From JAQVXR01 sp050945755 (GTDB lineage Bacteria > Bacillota > Dehalobacteriia > Dehalobacteriales > Dehalobacteriaceae), in contig JBMNTN010000008.1 of assembly GCA_050945755.1 (NCBI GenBank), positions 1 through 53,826 on the forward strand: a stretch of DNA of 53,826 nt. Direction: 5' to 3'. Below are positions 25,404-34,178 of the stretch, in pieces. The translations under genes were made by a program, and so were the position numbers. The notes beneath the pieces are model-generated. The model was not told the DNA's origin. It ran no database searches and was given only the letters and a program-made list of their open reading frames with translations. Every line of letters starts with the position of its first letter. Within the stretch, counting starts at the first letter, position 1.

Positions 25404-26483
25404 ATGGAAACAAAATTTTCAAGTTTCAAACTCAGAAAGGTATTTGACAAAGACGATCCACATATGCCGATCATTATTGTTTTATTAATAATTGTGGCGG
25501 TGATATCGATTATTTTGGCAATTGGTCTTGGACCGGTCAGCATCGCTCCCGGTACTGTGGCACAAATCGTCGGCAGCAGAATCCCTTTTCTGGAAAATCA
25601 TATTTTACCCACCTGGACTAATGTGGAAGAAAATATTGTTTGGGGACTACGTTTTCCCAGAGTTTTACTAGGAATGATCGTGGGCGCATCCCTGTCTATG
25701 ACTGGTGTGGCAATGCAAGCACTAGTCAGAAACCATCTTGCCGATCCTTTTATATTAGGAGTTTCCTCTGGTGCAGCTGCCACAGCAACCCTGGGCATGC
25801 TGTTTGGGGCCTTTTCCTTTTTGGGTGCTTATTCATTATCTATCAGTGCCTTTCTCGGTGCGGCCATTAGCATTATCCTGGTTTATACCATTTCCCGGGT
25901 TCGGGGACGAATTAATATCACACAGTTGCTGTTGTCAGGAGTAGCACTTTCCATGATGATGGATGCTATCACCCGGATTATCACCTTGAGCGCTCCTAAT
26001 GCCTTAGGTTTACACAACGTGACCTTTTGGTTGTCGGGGAGTTTGGCAGGGACAAAGTGGGGCTATTTAACCCTCCCATTTGTGGTAATCATTATTTGTA
26101 TGGCGATTCTATTAGTCAATCACCGTGCCTTAAATGCTCTTTTGCTGGGTGATGAGACGGCCGGAACCCTAGGCTTTAATGTAGGCCGATTACAAAAAAT
26201 GCTGGTTTTGGTGTCATCGCTGATGGCGGGTACAACGATTGCGGTCAGTGGCACCATTGGTTTTATTGGTTTGATGGTCCCTCATTTTACCCGTCTCCTG
26301 ATTGGATCTGATCATAAAAGAGTACTTCCCGTTTCCGCGTTGCTTGGCGGCATACTGGTTGTATGGGTAGACGTAGCCGCGAGACTTATCATCGCTCCGG
26401 AAGAATTGCCTTTGGGTGTTTTAACTGCTGTTTTCGGTGGTCCCTTTTTTATCTGGCTGCTAAAACGAAATACAGGAAAATAG
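25404..26483 (+). CDS. FecCD/BtuC-type ABC transporter permease
   Basis: The 359-residue permease has about ten TM helices. FecCD features are VWGLRFPRVLLGMIVGASL, GVAMQALVRNHLADPFILGVSSGAA, AVSGTIGFIGLMVPHFTRLL and GGILVVWVDVAARLI. It imports iron-siderophore, haem, cobalamin or nickel/cobalt chelates. ATG 25404 has AGAGGA upstream. It is followed by ATPase, binding protein and a CooT-like gene; the last suggests a nickel complex, but this is inference. Confidence 0.92.
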   Translation: METKFSSFKLRKVFDKDDPHMPIIIVLLIIVAVISIILAIGLGPVSIAPGTVAQIVGSRIPFLENHILPTWTNVEENIVWGLRFPRVLLGMIVGASLSMTGVAMQALVRNHLADPFILGVSSGAAATATLGMLFGAFSFLGAYSLSISAFLGAAISIILVYTISRVRGRINITQLLLSGVALSMMMDAITRIITLSAPNALGLHNVTFWLSGSLAGTKWGYLTLPFVVIIICMAILLVNHRALNALLLGDETAGTLGFNVGRLQKMLVLVSSLMAGTTIAVSGTIGFIGLMVPHFTRLLIGSDHKRVLPVSALLGGILVVWVDVAARLIIAPEELPLGVLTAVFGGPFFIWLLKRNTGK

Positions 26484-26495
26484 TGAGGTGGAAAA

Positions 26496-27275
26496 ATGAA
26501 ATTACAGGTAGAAAATTTGAGCTTTGCTTATGATCAAAAACCGATTATTGAGGACATTTGTTTCACCGTGGAAAAGGGAGAATTCGTTGGCCTCATCGGC
26601 CCCAATGGCAGTGGTAAATCAACGATTCTGAAAAACCTTTATCGGGCACTTAAACCGGATGCCGGTGAAGTGAAGTTAGATGGGGAGAATTTATTTAAAT
26701 TAAACCATAAACAGGCGGCGAGAAAAATAGGCGTTGTCGCCCAAGAAGATGTTCTCCCTTTTGATTTCAAAGTGGAAGAAATCGTGGCCATGGGACGAAG
26801 CCCTTATAAAAAGCTCTTTGACGGAGACAGTCAAAAGGATAAAGAAGTCGTTCGGAACGCCCTGGCATATTTAGGCATGGAAGATATGGCCAAAAGGAAA
26901 TTTCTGTGCTTGTCCGGCGGCGAAAAACAAAGGGTGCTGATTGCCCGAGTTATTGCTCAGGAAACAGATTTTTTAATATTAGACGAACCCACCAACCACC
27001 TGGATATTGGTTACCAGCTGCAAATATTTGATCTCGTTAAGCATTTGAATGTTACGGTTTTGACGGCAATCCATGATTTAAATATTGCCGCATTATACTG
27101 TGACAGGATTTATGTATTAAAAAACGGCCGGGTATTTACATCCGGAACCCCGGAGGAGGTATTGACGCCGGAAATTATTTCTGAGGTTTATGGTATTGAA
27201 GCTGATGTCAGAAGACATCCCATCACTAAAAAAACCACCATCACCTTTTTGCCTCACAGCTTAAATTATAATTAA
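26496..27275 (+). CDS. FecE/BtuD-type ABC transporter ATPase
   Basis: The 259-residue ATPase has Walker A GPNGSGKSTILKNLYR, Q-loop VAQEDVLPFDFKVEEIVAMGRSPYK, signature LSGGEKQRVLIARVIAQ, Walker B FLILDEPTNHLDI and switch AIHDLNIA. The VxMGRxPY motif after the Q-loop is specific to the metal-chelate/B12 import group. It lies 12 bp after the permease with GAGGTGG as ribosome binding site. Confidence 0.94.
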   Translation: MKLQVENLSFAYDQKPIIEDICFTVEKGEFVGLIGPNGSGKSTILKNLYRALKPDAGEVKLDGENLFKLNHKQAARKIGVVAQEDVLPFDFKVEEIVAMGRSPYKKLFDGDSQKDKEVVRNALAYLGMEDMAKRKFLCLSGGEKQRVLIARVIAQETDFLILDEPTNHLDIGYQLQIFDLVKHLNVTVLTAIHDLNIAALYCDRIYVLKNGRVFTSGTPEEVLTPEIISEVYGIEADVRRHPITKKTTITFLPHSLNYN

Positions 27276-27291
27276 GAAAGGTGATCACAAA

Positions 27292-28266
27292 ATGAAAAAG
27301 AAAAAATTTATGTTTTGCTTACTATTTGTAATCCTTGCTCTGATTTTGGTGTTATCCGGATGCAGCAACACTGTACCGGAGAATCAAGCCGATAATGAAA
27401 ACACAGGGGACTATGAAAAACTAACCTTTGACAATTATGGCAGAGAAGTTGTGATCGAGGCCATGCCCCAAAAGATATTGACGCTCGGGCCCAATTGCAG
27501 CGAATTGTTTGTGGCTCTGGGCTTGGTGGATAAAGTTGTTGGTAATAGTTTAGATAATCACAGCAGAGGCCCTTTGCCGGAATATGCCGAAGACTATGCC
27601 AAAATACCGGAACTGAATTATGCTAGTGCAACCAGAGAAGCAGTCATCAGCAGTGGAGCAGATTTTATTTACGGTATTGATTGGGAATTTGGCAGTGAAG
27701 GCTTGGAGATTGAGGAATTAAAAGAGTATGGTATCAACGTGTATATGAATAAAGCCGCTACTTTAGAAGAAGCATATCAGGAAATTACGGATATCGGAAA
27801 AATATTTCAGATAGAAGACAAAGCGGCAGCATTTATTGCTGATCAGAAAGAGAGAATTGCTGCAATGGGGAAAAAGGTCGCTGATCAAGAACCGCTCAAA
27901 GTATTGGTTTACGATTTCGGGGGCGATGGTGTATATACATGTGGAGGGACTAATTTTGAAACCTTATTAATTGAAAAAGCCGGGGGCAGAAACATCTTTG
28001 CTGACATTACCAATAAACAATGGTTCATGGCAAGCTACGAAGAAGTTTTGAAAAGAGACCCCGATGTGATCGTTGTTCACGATTATGATGTACCTTCTTT
28101 GGAAGAAAAAATCAAATCCATCAAAAGTGACCCGGGACTTTCCCAATTAGAATGTGTAAAAAATGAAAGATTTGTTCCCATCACCCTGGAAAGCGTTTTG
28201 CCAGGTGATAGAATGGCCTATTCTGTAGAACTTTTGGCTAAAGGATTCTATCCGGATTTATTCTAA
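27292..28266 (+). CDS. Fe/B12/Ni-chelate ABC transporter substrate-binding lipoprotein
   Basis: The 324-residue lipoprotein has lipobox LSGC (C24). The BtuF/FhuD-like fold is shown by FDNYGREVVIEAMPQKILTLGPNCSELFVALGLVDKVVG, the long central helix segment, and RDPDVIVVHDYD. It captures the ligand outside and docks on the FecCD permease. ATG 27292 follows AGAAAGG. Whether it binds haem, a siderophore, cobalamin or a nickel complex cannot be read from the sequence. Confidence 0.9.
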   Translation: MKKKKFMFCLLFVILALILVLSGCSNTVPENQADNENTGDYEKLTFDNYGREVVIEAMPQKILTLGPNCSELFVALGLVDKVVGNSLDNHSRGPLPEYAEDYAKIPELNYASATREAVISSGADFIYGIDWEFGSEGLEIEELKEYGINVYMNKAATLEEAYQEITDIGKIFQIEDKAAAFIADQKERIAAMGKKVADQEPLKVLVYDFGGDGVYTCGGTNFETLLIEKAGGRNIFADITNKQWFMASYEEVLKRDPDVIVVHDYDVPSLEEKIKSIKSDPGLSQLECVKNERFVPITLESVLPGDRMAYSVELLAKGFYPDLF

Positions 28267-28346
28267 TAAGCCGATAGATCTTTATAAACTCTTCCTGCAT
28301 CAATAGAAATTATTAAAACAAGCATAAAAAGTGGAGGATGAATACC

Positions 28347-28535
28347 ATGTGTGAAGCCAATGCATATCTAAGATATAATAATGAAGAAAAATTGTTATTG
28401 GAAGGTGTTGATAAAGTAATACCCAAGGACGGTCAATTAGAGTTGGAAAATATCTTTGGAGTGAAGAAAATCGTGAAAGGTATTATTAAAGAGTTAGCTC
28501 TGGTAGACCATAAAATAGTGATAGAAAAAGCTTAA
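28347..28535 (+). CDS. cooT: CooT-family nickel-binding protein
   Basis: The 62-residue protein begins MCEANAYLRYNNEEKLLLEGV and ends in a beta-rich KGIIKELALVDHKIVIEK, matching CooT. That small dimer binds nickel through Cys2 and serves CO dehydrogenase maturation in Rhodospirillum. I chose ATG 28347, which keeps Cys at position 2 and leaves GGAGG 9 nt upstream; an ATG at 28338 lies against that site. Its place after a chelate importer suggests the operon feeds nickel enzymes. A terminator follows. Confidence 0.85.
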   Translation: MCEANAYLRYNNEEKLLLEGVDKVIPKDGQLELENIFGVKKIVKGIIKELALVDHKIVIEKA

Positions 28536-28552
28536 TATTAATATCAAAAATT

Positions 28553-28586
28553 AAAGGGCCTTGGTAAAACCAGGGCCTTTTGTTTT
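28553..28586 (+). terminator. Intrinsic terminator of the importer operon
   Basis: A 12-bp stem AAGGGCCTTGGT/ACCAGGGCCTTT (one or two G-U pairs) with loop AAA is followed by TGTTTT. Confidence 0.85.
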
Positions 28587-28698
28587 AAGAACCACATTAA
28601 GATCTTTACCGTGCATTGTCAAAAGTAACATGGTAGAATTGGATTAAAAGAGTTGTCAGTCGTGCTGTTTTTTAATAATTTATCACAGGGAGGTAAAA

Positions 28699-28875
28699 AT
28701 GCATATTAATATTTTTGATTCTTTTTGGGCATTACTTAATCTTATTATTCTGATTGCGATACCGGGGGGAATTATTTACGGTATCATATCTTTAATTCGT
28801 TATCTTAGGAAACTGTCCCAAAAGCTTGATCGGATTGAGAAAAAGTTAAACTCAATAATAGAAAAAATCAGTTAA
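28699..28875 (+). CDS. Small single-pass membrane protein (58 aa)
   Basis: ATG 28699 follows GGGAGGT. The 58-residue product has one long hydrophobic helix at residues 9-32 and then a charged amphipathic helix (RKLSQKLDRIEKKLNSIIEKIS) likely to form a coiled coil. This DUF4083-like layout (short TM plus coil) is common in Firmicutes; function unknown. It ends 21 bp from the end of the convergent dehydrogenase gene. Confidence 0.65.
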   Translation: MHINIFDSFWALLNLIILIAIPGGIIYGIISLIRYLRKLSQKLDRIEKKLNSIIEKIS

Positions 28876-28895
28876 GGATAATAAAAGAAACATAT

Positions 28896-29846
28896 TCAAT
28901 TGACGATATTACGCGGGTTTCCTTCCATCCAGGCCAGAATATTAGAAAATACGATTTCGGCCCGGCGCTCAAAAGCTTCTTGGGTAGCATAACCAATGTG
29001 CGGAGTAACCACCACATCTGGCAGATTTAACAGGGGATGAGTTAATGGCAGAGGCGGCTCAATTTCAAAAACGTCCAGCCCGGCCCCGGCAATCTTTTTG
29101 TTTGCGATAGCTTGAGCAAGTGCGCTGTTATCAATGACTGGCCCCCGGGCGGTATTAATCAATATTGCAGTTGGCTTTATCAGAGATAGTTTTTTCTCGT
29201 CAATTAAATTGCGCGTTTCATCGGTAAGAGGAACATGGATTGTGATAATATCACTTGTTGTCAGTAGCTCGTCTAGGCTGAGGTATTTAACACCCAGCTT
29301 GATTCCTTCCTCACGTACTGTTCTGCTGTAAGCGACCACGTTACACCCAAAAATCCGGCCGATTTCGGCAACTTTTAACCCAATAGCTCCGGTTCCGATA
29401 ATCCCCAGAGTTTTTCCATATAACTCTCTTCCGATCATACCGTCTTTTGTTTTACCTTCTCGGGTCAAAGTATCGCACCCCGGTAATTTTCTCAGTACAC
29501 TGAATATTAAACCAAAGGTAAGCTCTGCTACGGAATGAGTGGAATAACCGGCGGAGTTAGAGACAATAATTTCTCTTTCTTTGCAGGCATCCATACCGAT
29601 ATGGTCAACCCCGGTAAAAGCGACAGAAATCATCTTGAGGCGGGGACAGGCTAAAATGATTTCGCTGGGGAGAGGCATATTAGCAACGATTAATACATCT
29701 GCATCTGAACATCTTTCCTTTAATTCTTTTCCGCCAGCTTTCTTCTCATAAAAAACAAATTCGTGCCCTTTTTCTTGGAAAAGGTGAACATATTTTTCCA
29801 TTAGTTTGGATGAAATTGATAAAGGTTCCAACAATACCAGTTTCAA
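28896..29846 (-). CDS. D-2-hydroxyacid dehydrogenase family protein
   Basis: The NAD-dependent dehydrogenase of about 316 residues has the Rossmann motif GIIGTGAIGLKVAEIGRIFG, the catalytic Arg in NTARGPVIDN, a Glu in FEIEPPLP, and the catalytic His in VVTPHIGYATQEA. It resembles the phosphoglycerate/hydroxypyruvate dehydrogenase group but lacks an ACT domain. TTG 29846 has GAGG 9 nt upstream; the alternative GTG at 29855 overlaps that site. The substrate is undetermined; a 2-keto acid reductase role is the safe reading. Confidence 0.88.
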   Translation of the reverse strand: MKLVLLEPLSISSKLMEKYVHLFQEKGHEFVFYEKKAGGKELKERCSDADVLIVANMPLPSEIILACPRLKMISVAFTGVDHIGMDACKEREIIVSNSAGYSTHSVAELTFGLIFSVLRKLPGCDTLTREGKTKDGMIGRELYGKTLGIIGTGAIGLKVAEIGRIFGCNVVAYSRTVREEGIKLGVKYLSLDELLTTSDIITIHVPLTDETRNLIDEKKLSLIKPTAILINTARGPVIDNSALAQAIANKKIAGAGLDVFEIEPPLPLTHPLLNLPDVVVTPHIGYATQEAFERRAEIVFSNILAWMEGNPRNIVN

Positions 29847-29866
29847 TTTTAACACCTCACATACTT

Positions 29867-30619
29867 CTAATTCGTTATCAACTGCAGATCATGGAACAAT
29901 TCTGCCGTTTCTTCACTCTCATTACAATTAAAAATAATCAGCGTGTCGTTTTTCTTAAGGTAAATAAAGGGGGGCTTTGTTGTATCAAGAAACAGTTTGG
30001 CTTTCCCCAAAGACTCTAATCTAAAATGGCCTTTTTTCTTACTGCCGAGGGAAGAACCGTTAGTTCTGGAAATAATTTTCGGCAAGCTGTTCTTCAAAGA
30101 TACTTCACTAATCTCTTCAATGGGTATTTTTTCACCATAAAGCCCTTGGATTTGAAAAGTTTCATTTTCAATTACATATACCGGAGGTTTGTTACTATAG
30201 TAAAGTAAAACTCCGATGCCAATCGCTGTTAATAACAGAAAAGCGCTGATTCCGCCGACAATCATCTTTGATTTTTTTGTCATCGTGCCGTCTGGATTTT
30301 TTGTATTGCCGTCATATTTTTGGGATTTAACAATTAGGTAAATTGACAATGGAATAAAAGCGGCAAAAACAATTCCTCCTAGTACTTCCTGTCCAATCAT
30401 GATCATCACGGTGGCAAGAAGCATTAGCGCACCCATGACAAAGCAGACATTTCCGGTAAATTTAGCTAGCCCTTCCACATCCACCTTCTCTTTTTTTTCC
30501 TTTGACATGGTGTTGTAGCCGGATATCAGCCAATAAGCCTTGTAATACTTGACCAAAATCCCCAGGCCGATAAGTAATAAAACTGTGAAACCCATTGAGA
30601 TTGGGAAAATAAATTCCAA
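29867..30619 (-). CDS. DUF3784-like membrane protein with C-terminal PH-like domain
   Basis: The 250-residue protein has an N-terminal TM helix, then the segment WLISGYNTMSKEKKEKVDVEGLAKFTGN typical of DUF3784. Two more TM helices follow (to about residue 100), another TM near 120-143, and a C-terminal beta-rich domain resembling bacterial PH domains (residues 150-250). TTG 30619 has AAGGGG upstream. It lies 20 bp upstream of the dehydrogenase gene on the same strand, so the two are probably co-transcribed. Function unknown. Confidence 0.7.
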   Translation of the reverse strand: MEFIFPISMGFTVLLLIGLGILVKYYKAYWLISGYNTMSKEKKEKVDVEGLAKFTGNVCFVMGALMLLATVMIMIGQEVLGGIVFAAFIPLSIYLIVKSQKYDGNTKNPDGTMTKKSKMIVGGISAFLLLTAIGIGVLLYYSNKPPVYVIENETFQIQGLYGEKIPIEEISEVSLKNSLPKIISRTNGSSLGSKKKGHFRLESLGKAKLFLDTTKPPFIYLKKNDTLIIFNCNESEETAELFHDLQLITN

Positions 30620-30640
30620 TTTGCCGCGACCCCTTTTCTT

Positions 30641-30685
30641 TAATAAGTTGATGAGTGGTGTCAGGCACCATTTATTAACTTATTA
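30641..30685. repeat. 45-bp nested palindrome (REP-like or regulatory)
   Basis: Outer arms TAATAAGTT (30641-30649) and AACTTATTA (30677-30685) are perfect complements. Inside, TGGTG and CACCA (30656-30670) flank TCAGG. The whole can form one long cruciform/hairpin. It sits 22 bp upstream of the TTG start of the minus-strand DUF3784-like gene, in the divergent intergenic region. Confidence 0.6.
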
Positions 30686-30781
30686 TTATCATATTTCATT
30701 ATATCAAGATGGCAAAAGAAGATAAATAAAAAACGAGCCTCAACATACTTTTTATATATAGAGTTTTACCGGATGTTGGTC

Positions 30782-30810
30782 TTGCAGCAAATGTAAAATA
30801 CTGGTAAAAT
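30782..30810 (+). promoter_or_regulatory. Probable promoter of the ATP-citrate lyase operon
   Basis: TTGCAG (30782-30787) and TAAAAT (30805-30810) are 17 nt apart, about 45 nt before the aclB start codon. Confidence 0.5.
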
Positions 30811-30854
30811 CTAGAAAGTAGACTAATTTCCACATATTGGGGGAGGAACCAAAA

Positions 30855-32105
30855 ATGGCACTACGGGTGACAGAATTAACATTTCTGGAACAGTATGCTG
30901 AGCGGTACGGAATACCTGTACCCCGTCATTTGGAAGGATCGGCTAAACGCAGCGACATTAAAGAAGCTTTGGAAAAGTGGGGGGGCGAGGCTCTAGTCAA
31001 GCCGGATGTTTTAACAGGCAAAAGGTCCAAAGCAGGCAGAATTGTCAGTGTAAACAATGTCCATGATGCGATAACCCAGTTGAAACGTATATCCAGCACT
31101 GAAGTAAACGGAAAGATGCCGCGGACGTCATATCTTGTGGAAAAGATCCCGGCAGAATTTGAAATTTTTACAGCTATTACCTATAATTCGTCATTCCTCC
31201 AACCTTCTTTTACTGTCTGTCTGGAGGGTGGAGTTGATATTGAGGAGATCCCAGAGGAAAAGAAAATAACCATTCCTGTTGACATTTTTCGTGGCCTTGA
31301 TGCTTACCAGGTAAGTGAAATGCTGGAGAAGTTGGGCTGCAGGCAGCAGTATATCAGCTTGTTATCCCGGACGATGGTTTCATTTTGGGATATGTTTATT
31401 TCTACCGGAATGCTTATGGCGGAAATCAATCCCTGGCGGGTAATGCCTGGCGGGAAACCGGTAGCATGTGATTTTAAAGCAACGATTGATGAAGCCAATT
31501 ATAAATCCAAGGTACCTAATGTAGCATTCCCCGATTATCCGGAAAATATCTCAGCCTTTGAAGAGGAAATGGAAGCTTGGAGCGCTTCCAGCCATCAGGG
31601 TCAGGCCCATGTTTCCGACCTGGGCGGGAAGAAGATTCTGCCCATTCTTTTCGGGGGAGGAGCATCGACAATAATCACTGAGACGCTGGAAATCATGGGC
31701 GGAGACCCAATGTTTTTATCTGATTTCGGCGGCAACCCGCCTTATGACCGGATGTACGGCACTGCAAAAAGATGCTTGGATTACAAACTTGCCGATGCCA
31801 AACTTCTTCTCATCTTAGGCGGAAATGCCAATAACACATATATCGATGTTACTTTTCAAGCAATTGGAGATGCCCTTACTGATTATGTCAATGAAAAGGG
31901 GCCAATTGATATTCCCGTAGTGGTCGGCAGAGGCGGGCCGGGATTGGTTAAAGGAATCATTATTCTCAAACAATGTCTGGAGTCTTTGAAACTGCCATAT
32001 GTTATTTTTGGACCGGATACTCCGGTAACGCTTGTGGCAGGTTATGCGGCCAAGCTTGTTAATGCCATTTCAGGGGAAGGAGGCAGGGAGAATGAGAGCA
32101 ACTGA
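30855..32105 (+). CDS. aclB: ATP-citrate lyase small subunit (ATP-grasp/citrate-binding)
   Basis: The 416-residue protein aligns by eye with the N-terminal part of animal ATP-citrate lyase and AclB of green sulfur bacteria. It has an ATP-grasp domain with LVKPDVLTGKRSKAGRIVSV, MAEINPW, and DFKATIDEANY. The citrate-binding domain has FGGGASTIITETLE, FGGNPPYDRMYGTAKRCL and VVVGRGGPGLVKGI. It activates citrate with ATP for cleavage by the partner subunit. ATG 30855 has GGGAGG. It overlaps the next gene by 14 bp. A plain succinyl-CoA synthetase beta chain is less likely because the partner carries a lyase domain. Confidence 0.82.
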   Translation: MALRVTELTFLEQYAERYGIPVPRHLEGSAKRSDIKEALEKWGGEALVKPDVLTGKRSKAGRIVSVNNVHDAITQLKRISSTEVNGKMPRTSYLVEKIPAEFEIFTAITYNSSFLQPSFTVCLEGGVDIEEIPEEKKITIPVDIFRGLDAYQVSEMLEKLGCRQQYISLLSRTMVSFWDMFISTGMLMAEINPWRVMPGGKPVACDFKATIDEANYKSKVPNVAFPDYPENISAFEEEMEAWSASSHQGQAHVSDLGGKKILPILFGGGASTIITETLEIMGGDPMFLSDFGGNPPYDRMYGTAKRCLDYKLADAKLLLILGGNANNTYIDVTFQAIGDALTDYVNEKGPIDIPVVVGRGGPGLVKGIIILKQCLESLKLPYVIFGPDTPVTLVAGYAAKLVNAISGEGGRENESN

Positions 32106-34167
32106 ACTTACTGATCTCTTAAAGAAAGGGGACAGGGTGGCGGTCTCCAATATCACGGGAAGGGAAGCTTCCAAGGTCTCTGCCCAGTCTCAGAAATACT
32201 GCGCAAATATTATCGGCGGCTGGGCTTTGGGCAAAGGCGGCCAAAAAATTGAGACTGCGGCAGGAGATATTCCCGTGTTCTCGACCTTTGAAGAACTCTT
32301 GCGCCTTACCCCCAAGGAGAATCATCCCAACAAAATTATTATCTATTCACCTCCGGAAGCTGTCTATGGGGAAGTAAAGGAAGTTGTCAAACATGGTTTT
32401 GAAACAGTAGAGACGATCCTGGTGATTACCGAGCATGTTTCCGTGGAGGTAACGGCTAAGCTGGGTCAGGTCTGTCGGGAAAAAAATATTGATGTTTTAG
32501 GGTGCAATACCTTGGGAGTGATCAATGCCCATGACCAGGTACGTATGGGAGCGGTCGGGGGTAATGCGCCCCAGGATATTTTCATCCCCGGTTCCGTCAC
32601 CATTATCTCCAATTCCGGGAATATGGTAAATACCATCGCTGGTTACCTGCAGGCAGCAGGGATGGGCACTTCCTTCGGCATTTCCACCGGGAAGGACAGC
32701 TTAATACTCTTTCCGTTAAAAGAATTATTGATTCTTGCGGAAAAGGATGAGCGTACGAAAGTAATTGTCCTTTATGTGGAGCCGGGCGGAGTATATGAGA
32801 GTGAAGCCATTGAGATGATGAAAAACAAAGGATTTACAAAACCGGTAATTGTCTATGTAGCAGGCCAGATCTCGGAAAAGCATAATGTTTCTCTGGGGCA
32901 TGCCGGAGCTGTAGTGGAGGGACATCATACTTCCGCTTCCGGCAAAATGAAAGCATTTGATGAGTATTTCGGTATTGAAGCATATAACCCGGACAGGCGC
33001 TATAAAAAATCGGAAGAGCTGAAAAAGGATTTAAGCCGGGGGATCAGAGTCAATGCGCTCCATGATATTCCAAAGGCTGTTGGCCTGGTGGTGGATGCCT
33101 TGGAAATAAAAAGGGATTTAAACAGTGTCAAACAGTTAAACCTAAACCCTTGGTTTATTGATTTGGGTAAACTGGGTAAGACCATTCCCGCTGAACTTTC
33201 CTTAGCGAAAGGAATTATTCCGGAACCATATAAAAGCCAGTTCAAACAACAAATGCAGATGAAAATCGGTCGTGAAACTACCCGCCAAAATATGCGCAAT
33301 GCCTCCCATGCCAGCTCAAATGACGGCGTTACGCCGCGTATTTACGGTTACTCTCTCATGGACTTGATGAAAAACCGTTCATTTGGTGCTGCGGTGATTC
33401 TTTCCTGGACGGGGGAACTGCCTCAGGATGGGTTTGAGGAAAAGCTGGTGGAGATGCTTTTAACAGCGACCATCACCAATGGTCCAGGCACTATCTCTGC
33501 TCAGGGGGCAAAACTTTCCGCCTCGGCGGGAAATTCCCCCCATACGGCGATGATCGGTACACTGGCATCAATTGGGCAGGTTCATGGAGGGAATGGCTCT
33601 GATGCCGCGCGCTTCCTGTTAAATATATTTGAAAAGATGGAGATTAAAGATCCCTATCAATGGGATGTGGATGTTGCCGCTATTGCCCAAGATACCGCGG
33701 AAAGATTTAAGAAGAACAAAAAAGCGGCCAAATTGGCTTCCATGGATTACGAAAAAATCCCCTGCCTGGGGCACCCGGTCTTTAAGAATGATCCGATCAA
33801 TTATGATCCTCGGGAGCGAGTTATTTACAAGTTTATTCAGGAAGCCGGCCGTAGGAATATTTTCTTGGAATTCTATCACTGCCTTGTTCGGGCATTGAAG
33901 AATAACGGTTCTATGTCCAAAGTGCTGGCGGTAAATATTGACGCTGCTTTGGCTTGTGTTTGGCTGGGTATTTGCTGGCGTCACCTGGTGGAAAAGAAAA
34001 TGAGCCGGCAGCGGGCGATCGACATTCCTTTTGCCGCATTTGCCTTGGGCCGGGTGGCTGGGGGTGTTGCCGAATACTTGGATCATAAGGAATTTGGCAC
34101 GGAAATGGATATGAGAATCCCCACACGGGAATGCCGGGCTCTGACAAGCCCGCGCAGGTTGGTATAG
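32092..34167 (+). CDS. aclA: ATP-citrate lyase large subunit (CoA-ligase plus citryl-CoA lyase)
   Basis: The 691-residue protein joins two parts. Residues 1-330 are a succinyl-CoA-synthetase-alpha-like CoA-binding and ligase region with the phosphohistidine H270 in LGHAGA (H273 in Chlorobium AclA, from memory). Residues 430-690 are a citrate-synthase-like lyase domain with GHPVFKNDPINYDPRERV, the counterpart of the ACLY GHR...DPR region. Together with AclB it cleaves citrate plus CoA to acetyl-CoA and oxaloacetate. ATG 32092 has GAAGGAGG. It is longer than Chlorobium AclA (about 608). Aconitase follows 11 bp later. Confidence 0.82.
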   Translation: MRATELTDLLKKGDRVAVSNITGREASKVSAQSQKYCANIIGGWALGKGGQKIETAAGDIPVFSTFEELLRLTPKENHPNKIIIYSPPEAVYGEVKEVVKHGFETVETILVITEHVSVEVTAKLGQVCREKNIDVLGCNTLGVINAHDQVRMGAVGGNAPQDIFIPGSVTIISNSGNMVNTIAGYLQAAGMGTSFGISTGKDSLILFPLKELLILAEKDERTKVIVLYVEPGGVYESEAIEMMKNKGFTKPVIVYVAGQISEKHNVSLGHAGAVVEGHHTSASGKMKAFDEYFGIEAYNPDRRYKKSEELKKDLSRGIRVNALHDIPKAVGLVVDALEIKRDLNSVKQLNLNPWFIDLGKLGKTIPAELSLAKGIIPEPYKSQFKQQMQMKIGRETTRQNMRNASHASSNDGVTPRIYGYSLMDLMKNRSFGAAVILSWTGELPQDGFEEKLVEMLLTATITNGPGTISAQGAKLSASAGNSPHTAMIGTLASIGQVHGGNGSDAARFLLNIFEKMEIKDPYQWDVDVAAIAQDTAERFKKNKKAAKLASMDYEKIPCLGHPVFKNDPINYDPRERVIYKFIQEAGRRNIFLEFYHCLVRALKNNGSMSKVLAVNIDAALACVWLGICWRHLVEKKMSRQRAIDIPFAAFALGRVAGGVAEYLDHKEFGTEMDMRIPTRECRALTSPRRLV

Positions 34168-34178
34168 GAGGTGTCGGG

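Noticed and set aside
30855..34167. Ordinary succinyl-CoA synthetase (SucCD)
   Set aside because: The second protein is about twice as long as SucD and carries a citrate-synthase-like lyase domain; the first has the ATP-citrate-lyase citrate-binding blocks.
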